NCBI GenBank assembly: GCA_007125435.1
Contig: SLDF01000313.1
Span: 1-12,811, forward strand
Reading direction: 5' to 3'
Source of the DNA: Saprospiraceae bacterium
GTDB lineage: Bacteria > Bacteroidota > Bacteroidia > Chitinophagales > Saprospiraceae
Length of the DNA: 12,811 bases
Shown here piece after piece: positions 7,795 to 12,811 of this stretch. Made by a program: the position numbers and the translations under genes. The notes below the pieces were generated by a model. The model saw only the letters and a list, made by a program, of their open reading frames with translations. It made no database searches and had not been told where the DNA came from. Positions within the stretch are counted from its first letter, which is position 1. Every line of letters starts with the position of its first letter.

Positions 7795-8169
7795 CTATAC
7801 CTGTTGTTGCTTTGCTTCTATACTTAATGTTGCGTGAGGGACAGCTCGAAGTCGCTCTTTAGAGATAAGCTTTCCTGTAACTCTACAAACACCGTACACC
7901 TTGTTCTTAATCCGTATCCTCGCATTCTCAAGATGCTGAATGTGCTTCTTAGTCCTGCCGGCTAGAGTCGTCAGACGTTCTGTCTCTGTGGTACTGATGC
8001 CATCATCTAAACCTTTGATTTTCGAGTCTGGGTTCTCTGCTAGGTCTTGTAACTGCCCCAAATAAAATGATAATTGCTCCTTAGCTTTATCTAGCTTTTC
8101 TACTAACAATTGATCAAACTCCTCTAACTCTTCGTCGGTATATCTGGTTTTCAAGTTTAATTCGCTCAT
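7795..8169 (-). CDS. DksA/TraR-family transcription regulator, cysteine-poor
   Basis: DksA-type proteins enter the secondary channel of RNA polymerase through a coiled coil and, with ppGpp, adjust transcription initiation. This 124-residue protein has a long, charged helical N-terminal region (about 10-90; TDEELEEFDQLLVEKLDKAK and onward) suited to that coiled coil. The C-terminal segment is aligned to the family's zinc-finger region: YGVCRVTGKLISKERLRAV (92-110), then PHATLSIEAK (111-120). Of the four zinc-binding cysteines of classical DksA, only the first (Cys95) remains. Thr98, Ser116 and Ala119 occupy the other positions, so zinc binding is unlikely. This variant is, as far as I know, the normal Bacteroidota form rather than a damaged gene. 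A perfect -7 box lies 44 bp upstream of the ATG. The downstream gene on the same strand is lspA, after a long gap. Confidence 0.85.
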   Translation of the reverse strand: MSELNLKTRYTDEELEEFDQLLVEKLDKAKEQLSFYLGQLQDLAENPDSKIKGLDDGISTTETERLTTLAGRTKKHIQHLENARIRIKNKVYGVCRVTGKLISKERLRAVPHATLSIEAKQQQV

Positions 8170-8212
8170 TTTTTTTTACTTTTACTTTTGGATTATCCAC
8201 CAAAAATTTGCG

Positions 8213-8220
8213 CAAAATTA
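8213..8220 (-). promoter_or_regulatory. Predicted promoter -7 box of the dksA-like gene
   Basis: The minus strand reads TAATTTTG, a perfect match to the Bacteroidota TAnnTTTG box, 43 bp before the ATG. The implied leader is about 35 nt. The -33 TTG is not present at the ideal distance, so confidence is moderate. Confidence 0.5.
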
Positions 8221-8632
8221 AACAATTAAATGTAACATTATAACACTTCAATAATAAATAATCTTCAAAGCTTACTCAAAGTTAACATATGGCAATATAT
8301 TATTTTTTAAATAAATAAACTTGCCGAATATTATACCTCGAAGCGGTTTTCATTTACATTGCTCAAAATGAAAATATAAACATCTGACCTCGTAATTATC
8401 AAGTTTGATTCTTTAAAAAAAAGTTTACCTTTATCATCATATGGCACGAAATTTGAAAACAAAACAGTCGAACGGTCTTTAAAAGGACTTATAATTGATG
8501 GCTTCGTAAATAAGTCATTGTTGCCATTGAGTAAAACCATATTTAACAGTTTATCTTCAAAAGCATGCAACCCATATAATGCCGAACCAAATTTTAGGGT
8601 GAATGAAATTAGGTGGCCATATTTTGCATTAC

Positions 8633-8649
8633 ATAATATTCGATATTAT
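8633..8649 (+). promoter_or_regulatory. Inverted repeat abutting the glucosaminidase start codon
   Basis: ATAATAT, a 3-nt spacer (TCG) and ATATTAT form a perfect 7-bp stem that ends two bases before the ATG. If it is in the transcript, it would occupy the ribosome-binding region; as DNA it could be an operator. The arms are purely A and T, so the RNA hairpin would be weak. Confidence 0.3.
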
Positions 8650-8651
8650 TT

Positions 8652-9209
8652 ATGATTAGAAACTATACAATAATTTGCTTTATCCTTGCGATCAGTGCTC
8701 TTAACCTCTCATTTAAATCCAGCTATAAAAGTCTGTTTATAGATGAGTTTGCACCCTTAGCTGTCAAAAATAGCATCGAGTATGGCATTCCTGCAAGCAT
8801 TAAACTCGCGCAGGCCATTCACGAAAGCAACTGGGGAACAAGTGACCTCGCTCAAAAAGCCAATAATTATTTTGGCATCAAATGCAAAACCGAATGGACA
8901 GGTCTAACCTACATGCACATAGACGATGATAGGGATGCCACCGGCAAGCTCATCCCATCTTGCTTTAGAGCCTATGATCACAAAATACATTCATGGCAAG
9001 ACCACTCTAAGTTTCTGAGATATCGAAAATACTACACACAGTTATTCAAGCTCCGCAATGATGACTATATTGGCTGGGCCAAAGGTCTAAAAGCCGCAGG
9101 CTATGCCACTGATAGTCAATATGATCTCAAGCTTATAAAGATCATCGAGCAATACGATCTATATAAATTTGACCAGTCTACATTTAAAGAATTTTACAGC
9201 AAGCAATAG
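8652..9209 (+). CDS. Exported glucosaminidase-domain (GH73) peptidoglycan hydrolase
   Basis: This is predicted to cleave the glycan strands of peptidoglycan between N-acetylglucosamine and its neighbour, as in the FlgJ/Acm-type glucosaminidase family (CAZy GH73). The N-terminus (MIRNYTIICFILAISALNLS) is a signal peptide or membrane anchor. The catalytic domain fills the rest of the 185 residues. It contains KLAQAIHESNWGTSDLA with the presumed catalytic Glu58, then NNYFGIKCK (71-79), the FRAYDH element (105-110), SWQDHSKFLR (114-123) and YATDSQYD near residue 151. No LysM or SH3 cell-wall-binding domain follows, although related Bacteroidota proteins often carry one, so this is a minimal enzyme. 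It is a single-gene unit, divergent from the dksA-like gene. A structured repeat begins 15 bp after its stop codon. Target and timing (growth, division, turnover) are unknown. Confidence 0.88.
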   Translation: MIRNYTIICFILAISALNLSFKSSYKSLFIDEFAPLAVKNSIEYGIPASIKLAQAIHESNWGTSDLAQKANNYFGIKCKTEWTGLTYMHIDDDRDATGKLIPSCFRAYDHKIHSWQDHSKFLRYRKYYTQLFKLRNDDYIGWAKGLKAAGYATDSQYDLKLIKIIEQYDLYKFDQSTFKEFYSKQ

Positions 9210-9224
9210 TTAAACCCGAGTCAT

Positions 9225-9336
9225 GCATCAGCGCTGCGGAGCTATGCCGACATCAAGGAGGCAGTCCGAAGGACCGAACGAACAGTGAGTAGCGTAGCAT
9301 AGCGACCCGACGACGACAGGAGGAGGGTGATGCCCC
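9225..9336 (-). repeat. Structured palindromic element, second type (112 bp)
   Basis: Read on the minus strand it starts GGGGCATCACCC after a T-rich tract and ends GCTGATGC, so the ends pair (TGATGC with GCATCA). A second stem pairs 9241-9247 with 9297-9303 (GCTATGC/GCATAGC), and a small hairpin GTCC-GAA-GGAC lies at 9264-9274. The layout resembles the elements at 47-198 and 11896-12047: T-rich tract, GGGC, closing-stem half, CCC, then GGGTCG and CTAT. The internal sequence is unrelated, so it may be a diverged member of one family. It lies between the convergent glucosaminidase and pdxA genes, where it could also serve as a transcription terminator. Confidence 0.65.
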
Positions 9337-9439
9337 AAAAAGCATAAAAATAAGAACCACCCCCATCTTATTTACTCGTCCAAACCAAAACTCTCTGCAC
9401 GTCTATTCTCTTAGGAAATCATCTGCAGAAATATAGCTA

Positions 9440-10498
9440 TTAATTATCCTCCCTTTCTGATTCGAGTTTCACTTTCTCGACTGCGGTAGACTTGAGATGA
9501 AGGTGCTCTTTACGATTCCGGGCAATATCTAATGCAAGGAAAAGAGCTCTTCTAAATGACTCAGGGTCAGCACTGTTTTGCCCTGCTATATCATACGCTG
9601 TACCATGATCCGGAGAGGTCCTGATGATAGGTAATCCCGCTGAATAGTTAACTCCCGAGCTAAATGTCAATGCCTTAAAAGGTGCAAGGCCTTGGTCGTG
9701 GTACATAGCCAGTATAGCATCAAAGCTATTGTGTTTACCACTTCCAAAAAATCCATCGGAGGCATACGGCCCCATGACTAGCATACCGCTTTTCTTGAGC
9801 TCTACGATGGCCGGTCTGATGATATTATCATCTTCCTGACCGATCAATCCATCGTCTCCGGCGTGCGGGTTGAGGCCTAGCACAGCGATTGTCGGTCGCT
9901 CGATAGCAAAGTCCATAATTAAGGTCTCATTGAGAATCTTTATCTTCTCAATAATCCTTTCTTTAGTAATAAGTGTAGATACATCACTTATAGGTACGTG
10001 CTCGGTTACCAGACCCACCTTCATAGAATCACCTACCATCAACATCAAATATGAAGCATCGTCAAAGCGGTGACTGAGATACTGGGTGTGTCCTATATGC
10101 CCAAATCCCGCCATTTGCATGGCTTTCTTATGGATAGGTGCCGTTACTAACGCATCGATCAACCCTTCTTTTAGGTCATTGACTGCGGCATCTAGTGAGA
10201 GCATAGCATATTTGCCACCCTCTTCGGCTGTTTTTCCGAGTGTGATATTTACGTTCTCATTCCAGCAGTTTATGATGTTTACTTTGTCATTAGCCAGCCG
10301 GTGCGCAGATCTTTGGTTTTGATAAACAAAATTGTCGGGCTCCACTATATTTTTATGATAAGATACCACCTTGGAAGAGCCATAGATGACAGGTGTCAAT
10401 AAGTCTATTACTCGGGTGTCAGACAATGTTTTTAGTATGACCTCCAGACCAATCCCATTAATATCTCCTATACTTATTCCTATTCTTATTTTGTCCAT
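9440..10498 (-). CDS. pdxA: 4-hydroxythreonine-4-phosphate dehydrogenase
   Basis: PdxA oxidises 4-phosphohydroxy-L-threonine with NAD(P)+ in the DXP-dependent route to pyridoxal 5'-phosphate. PdxJ then condenses the product with deoxyxylulose phosphate. The cytoplasmic enzyme is a metal-dependent homodimer. At 352 residues it is slightly longer than the 329-residue E. coli enzyme. The sequence shows GISIGDINGIG (7-17) and GHIGHTQYLS (133-142). The three metal-binding histidines are in TEHVP (His167), NPHAGDDG (His212) and MYHDQG (His267), nearly the same positions as in E. coli (166, 211, 266). The SPDHGTAYDIAG motif (295-306) is also present. It starts 110 bp after the ATP-grasp-like gene on the same strand. 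A weak TTG-20-bp-TATATTGT pair upstream suggests it may have its own promoter. No other vitamin B6 gene is in the window. Confidence 0.95.
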   Translation of the reverse strand: MDKIRIGISIGDINGIGLEVILKTLSDTRVIDLLTPVIYGSSKVVSYHKNIVEPDNFVYQNQRSAHRLANDKVNIINCWNENVNITLGKTAEEGGKYAMLSLDAAVNDLKEGLIDALVTAPIHKKAMQMAGFGHIGHTQYLSHRFDDASYLMLMVGDSMKVGLVTEHVPISDVSTLITKERIIEKIKILNETLIMDFAIERPTIAVLGLNPHAGDDGLIGQEDDNIIRPAIVELKKSGMLVMGPYASDGFFGSGKHNSFDAILAMYHDQGLAPFKALTFSSGVNYSAGLPIIRTSPDHGTAYDIAGQNSADPESFRRALFLALDIARNRKEHLHLKSTAVEKVKLESEREDN

Positions 10499-10608
10499 AA
10501 AGCTTCTTTATTGTGGGCGACAATATACTTATTTTTCTGTCCTTAGCCAACAAGTTGTAAATCACATCAATATATCTGCACCTGACTTCACATGGTCTTA
10601 TGCCACCA

Positions 10609-11805
10609 TTATTTTTCCATAAAACTTACTGTGCCTCCGACCCAGTCTTGATTCTCATTGTACCTGACACCGATCATGGCACCTTTGGACAATCGAGTAA
10701 GATTTGCGGCAAGAGTAGGCTGTTCATCTTCATCAGGCCATATGTAGAGTAGCCTGACCTCTACCTTCACTGGACCTGTTGGCGATTGCAATGCCAGTGC
10801 ATATTCTACTTTTTTCTGTACGATAAAATCTTTTCGCCTGTCCTCAGGAATAGCATCTATGTCCGACTGTGTCACATCAAAAATCACACCCTGCCCTGAA
10901 AAAGAAAACAATGGCTTCAAGACATACTTTGATAGATCAGCAGAGGCGTGATCAAAATCTGACAAGAATTCACAAGCCGGTACATAAGGTGAATCTATAT
11001 ATGGCATGGTAAATTTTGACAGCCTCAGAAACCAATTGGGGTGTCCCGCCCAGCTCACCTCATATGGCTGTGTCAGATCAATCCCCGGTTCGAAGTCTTT
11101 TACTGTATGCAACTCATCAAAAATCACGCGATTGTAGATTCGCTTTACCCTCGTCTTGACACCGTCCCTTTCATAGTATAGCTTATCCCCCTCTGCCCAT
11201 ACTTTTGATAAGCATACAGTCCTGATATCCAGCCATTTTTCTATGATCGCAAAGTCGATATTGGTCTTCTGTTCTTCAGGTCTGATCTCTAGCGTAATGA
11301 CCTCAGCAGGATCTTCCCCATTCAGTATAGCTCTCCTCAGCAGATCTACATATGCTTCATGACCATCCACATCTATATAAAAGTCCAAGTGGTCAGGAAT
11401 CTCATAATGCCGCTTAAACATCTTTGCCACATCAGCTTGCCACCCAAAAAGAGACGTAAACCCCTGAAATTCTATCAGCTGAGGCTCAAACTCCCCCTTC
11501 TCATCTTTACATATTGCAAAATCTACACATAGAAAATTCGTATGGGCATTCTCTCCCGGCACTCTGATCTCATTGGGTATACTGCGCTCAGTCAACTCTT
11601 TTATATCAGGCCTCATGACTACATCTATAACATCGCGACCTGCCTGCATCAGTTTGTCCCGCAGCTCAGACGGGATAAATACGGGCGTCTCTGCAATCCG
11701 AAATAACACCTTACTCCCTGCATATTCCTCTATATCCCTGATAAAACGTTCATATTTATCGCTCGTAAATGACTTGTTAAATCGCTCTCTTAATTCCTCT
11801 ATCAT
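10609..11805 (-). CDS. Conserved-looking protein with ATP-grasp-like features
   Basis: I do not know this protein's function. The 398-residue soluble product has no signal peptide or membrane segment. The C-terminal third has the order expected of an ATP-grasp nucleotide-binding fold: YVLKPLFSFSGQGVIFDVT (294-312) with a candidate ATP-binding Lys297 and a glycine-rich loop 304-306, FIVQKKVEY (327-335), KVEVRLLYIW (347-356), then NLTRLSKGAMIGVRYNENQ (368-386), where Asn369 and Arg371 could be metal and phosphate ligands. The N-terminal part includes QLIEFQGFTSLFGWQ (109-123) and may hold the acceptor-binding site. By analogy with the fold it may be a ligase joining a carboxylate to an amine or peptide, but no substrate can be inferred. 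Its start codon is 90 bp from the structured repeat at 11896, and pdxA follows on the same strand. Confidence 0.8.
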   Translation of the reverse strand: MIEELRERFNKSFTSDKYERFIRDIEEYAGSKVLFRIAETPVFIPSELRDKLMQAGRDVIDVVMRPDIKELTERSIPNEIRVPGENAHTNFLCVDFAICKDEKGEFEPQLIEFQGFTSLFGWQADVAKMFKRHYEIPDHLDFYIDVDGHEAYVDLLRRAILNGEDPAEVITLEIRPEEQKTNIDFAIIEKWLDIRTVCLSKVWAEGDKLYYERDGVKTRVKRIYNRVIFDELHTVKDFEPGIDLTQPYEVSWAGHPNWFLRLSKFTMPYIDSPYVPACEFLSDFDHASADLSKYVLKPLFSFSGQGVIFDVTQSDIDAIPEDRRKDFIVQKKVEYALALQSPTGPVKVEVRLLYIWPDEDEQPTLAANLTRLSKGAMIGVRYNENQDWVGGTVSFMEK

Positions 11806-11895
11806 TGTTCCATTTATTATTTACGGGCAAAAGATATCGAGTCTTCATCAAATCCCACTCATATTTCTTCCCATTTTTATCGTTTTTATCATTTT

Positions 11896-12047
11896 GGGCG
11901 TGACCCTTCGGGTCGGGCTATCCGCTTGTATTCACAGGGCTACCATAGAGTGTCGCTGCTGGTGTGAGCGGCTTCTTGCCAGTCGCCATCACACCAGCGC
12001 TCCACTAACTATGCCAGCCCTGTTCATATCGCTGCTATCCCTCACGC
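11896..12047 (+). repeat. Structured interspersed repeat, right copy (152 bp)
   Basis: The element starts GGGCGTGACCC and ends CCCTCACGC, the ends pairing through GCGTGA/TCACGC. GACCC-TTC-GGGTC near the start can form a small hairpin. The main imperfect stem pairs 11935-11941 with 12016-12022 (CAGGGCT/AGCCCTG), then CATAG with CTATG, AGTG with CACT, and 11958-11967 with 11989-11998 (ten perfect pairs) around a 21-nt loop. It matches the left copy without gaps at 133 of 152 positions. It points away from the ATP-grasp-like gene, 90 bp from its start codon. It is flanked on its far side by heptamer repeats. Confidence 0.88.
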
Positions 12048-12053
12048 AGCAAC

Positions 12054-12095
12054 GTGTTGCGGGTTACGAGTTTCGGGTTACGGGTTACGGGTTGT
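12054..12095. repeat. Heptamer tandem array (GGGTTAC type)
   Basis: Six consecutive 7-bp units can be read: GTGTTGC, GGGTTAC, GAGTTTC, GGGTTAC, GGGTTAC, GGGTTGT. The array begins 6 bp after the structured repeat. A GCAAC-GT-GTTGC palindrome (12049-12060) overlaps the junction. Confidence 0.75.
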
Positions 12096-12127
12096 TTACG
12101 CCTGCGTTTGGCATTCGCCTCACTTCG

Positions 12128-12206
12128 GCTGTTTATGCAAACGGTCGGCTATCGCCTCCGTTTGCTGTTTATGCTACAAGCACTCCGTGCTTTCCGCTGT
12201 TTAGGC
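12128..12206. repeat. GCTGTTTA repeat cluster with two hairpins
   Basis: GCTGTTTATGC occurs at 12128-12138 and 12164-12174, and GCTGTTTAGGC at 12196-12206, spaced about 32-36 bp. Between them are an 8-bp inverted repeat (GCAAACGG at 12137-12144 with CCGTTTGC at 12158-12165) and a tight hairpin AAGCAC-TCC-GTGCTT (12178-12192). Each repeat unit therefore flanks a palindrome of different sequence. Confidence 0.6.
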
Positions 12207-12300
12207 TTGAAGATGACTGAAGGCTCTCAAGTCTTATTTGGATAGAAATTCTTAATTAACATGATACCGCAATATCCTCACTTGATGCTCTGCTATAAAC

Positions 12301-12381
12301 GCGAGCGTAGCGAGTTAAACGTGAGCAAAGCGAACTAAACGCGAACGATAGTGAGTTAAACATGAGCGAAGCGAATTAAAA
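12301..12381. repeat. 20-bp tandem repeat, four copies
   Basis: Four degenerate units follow each other: 12301-12320, 12321-12340, 12341-12361 (21 bp) and 12362-12381. The consensus is approximately GCGAGCGNAGCGAGTTAAAC. All keep the GAGCGNAGCGA-like core and the TTAAA/CTAAA end, with substitutions spread through the units. The units contain stop codons (TAA) in the frame of the core, so they do not encode a repeat protein. Confidence 0.85.
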
Positions 12382-12405
12382 TGTGAGCACAGGGCAAATA
12401 ATACA

Positions 12406-12433
12406 TTCTACGTTCTACGTTTTACCTTTTACC
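12406..12433. repeat. Heptamer tandem array (TTCTACG/TTTTACC)
   Basis: Four 7-bp units are present: TTCTACG twice, then TTTTACC twice. The two halves suggest two successive duplications. Confidence 0.65.
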
Positions 12434-12459
12434 AAAAAAAATGGCTCTCATCGGCTTTT

Positions 12460-12494
12460 GACCTTCCGACCTTAAGACCTTTGACTTTCAGACC
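12460..12494. repeat. GACCTT octamer-like tandem array
   Basis: The units GACCTTCC, GACCTTAA, GACCTTT, GACTTTCA and a final GACC follow without gaps. They are a degenerate 7-8 bp repeat distinct from the neighbouring arrays. Confidence 0.6.
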
Positions 12495-12569
12495 CAAAAA
12501 AACACCTTAGAATATCTCCTTCGATACAAAAAATATATCAAACAATTAATGGCTATACCTCAGCCTCTA

Positions 12570-12599
12570 AGCTCCTCTGCTCCTGAGCTCCTCTGCTCC
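12570..12599. repeat. Duplicated 14-bp block AGCTCCTCTGCTCC
   Basis: Two identical copies of AGCTCCTCTGCTCC are separated by TG (period 16). CCTGAG before the second copy and CTCAGG after it form a short inverted repeat around that copy. Confidence 0.7.
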
Positions 12600-12712
12600 C
12601 TCAGGCCTTCGACTTTTTGTCTTCCGGCTTTAACCAACTACCTTTTTATTAGCACCTTTCCCTTGCGTAATTATAAAGACATGTCATGACTGGTAAAAAA
12701 AGGAGGTTTAAA

Positions 12713-12811
12713 TCAAAATGATAGTCTGAGTCTCATCAAAGATAGGTCTCCGTTCATCTGCAGAATTTGTTGTTGCATATCTGGCGCCTCTAAGAAACCA
12801 ATGGCTCCGGC
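12713..12811 (-). CDS. C-terminal end of an unidentified protein (partial)
   Basis: The minus strand is open from the window edge to a TGA stop at 12713-12715, giving 32 residues. They begin AGAIGFLEAPDMQQQILQMN and end RLRLSF. The stretch has a coding-like mix of residues, and the reading direction matches the neighbouring minus-strand genes. No family can be assigned from so short a piece, and the frame could be open by chance. The 5' part lies outside the window. Confidence 0.45.
   Translation of the reverse strand, partial: AGAIGFLEAPDMQQQILQMNGDLSLMRLRLSF

Larger units (their letters stand above)
8170..8651. other. Divergent intergenic region, 482 bp
   Basis: This AT-rich region separates the divergent dksA-like and glucosaminidase genes. 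It holds the predicted dksA promoter (8213-8220) and an inverted repeat directly before the glucosaminidase start (8633-8649). A 79-codon minus-strand frame (8331-8570) starts with TTG, has no recognisable domain and is not called as a gene. Confidence 0.5.
11806..12712. other. Gene-free repeat-rich region, 907 bp
   Basis: No gene can be supported here. The long plus-strand frame (11573-12220) overlaps the antisense of the ATP-grasp-like gene and then the structured repeat, so it is incidental. The region contains a chain of repeats listed separately: the structured element, GGGTTAC heptamers, GCTGTTTA-related units with hairpins, a 20-bp array, TTCTACG heptamers, GACCTT octamers and a duplicated AGCTCCTCTGCTCC block. 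Further degenerate tracts of the same style continue to about 12650. Confidence 0.75.

Noticed and set aside
7628..7837. 69-codon plus-strand frame overlapping the 3' end of the dksA-like gene
   Set aside because: It overlaps a well-supported gene on the other strand and has the composition of random AT-rich sequence.
8331..8570. 79-codon minus-strand frame between dksA-like and glucosaminidase genes
   Set aside because: It needs a TTG start, has no recognisable domain and no promoter evidence. A small gene is possible but not supported.
47..12047. Insertion sequence or composite transposon bounded by the inverted 152-bp copies
   Set aside because: No transposase or target-site duplication is seen, and the enclosed genes are ordinary housekeeping and envelope genes. 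An abundant dispersed repeat is the simpler explanation.
11573..12220. 215-codon plus-strand frame
   Set aside because: Its first part is antisense to the ATP-grasp-like gene and the rest runs through the structured repeat and heptamer array. It has no coding features of its own.
12301..12433. CRISPR array suggested by regularly spaced repeats
   Set aside because: The units are contiguous without unique spacers, are only 7-21 bp long and are degenerate. No cas gene is present.

Overview
The window looks like chromosomal DNA of a member of the Bacteroidota. The evidence is AT-leaning genes without obvious Shine-Dalgarno sequences, two perfect copies of the Bacteroidota -7 promoter box (TAnnTTTG), a DksA/TraR protein of the cysteine-poor type seen in this phylum, and an LspA with the GNIIDS variant of its active-site motif. 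I cannot name a genus from the sequence.

From left to right: a structured repeat (47-198) lies just downstream of a minus-strand operon read as glycosyltransferase (GT4), UDP-glucose 6-dehydrogenase, dTDP-glucose 4,6-dehydratase (3751 to 219). This is a surface-polysaccharide sugar-nucleotide cassette. It is followed by two plus-strand genes without assigned function, a two-helix membrane protein and a large exported protein. Next come minus-strand lspA and a dksA-like regulator, separated by an unusually long AT-rich gap of 764 bp. After these are a plus-strand exported glucosaminidase, a second type of structured repeat (9225-9336), minus-strand pdxA (vitamin B6 synthesis) and a minus-strand orphan with ATP-grasp-like features. 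The right end (11806-12712) has no gene. It holds another structured repeat and a dense series of short tandem repeats, and the window closes on the C-terminal end of a minus-strand gene.

The genes are mostly ordinary housekeeping and envelope functions: polysaccharide precursor supply and glycosyl transfer, lipoprotein processing, peptidoglycan hydrolysis and PLP synthesis. The most notable part is the non-coding DNA. The repeats at 47-198 and 11896-12047 are the same length (152 bp), lie in opposite orientation and differ at 19 positions. Twelve of those differences are six paired, compensatory changes in one long imperfect stem, which is strong evidence that the folded structure is under selection. 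A 112-bp element at 9225-9336 has a similar layout with a different sequence and may be a diverged member. Both long copies are followed by arrays of tandem heptamers.
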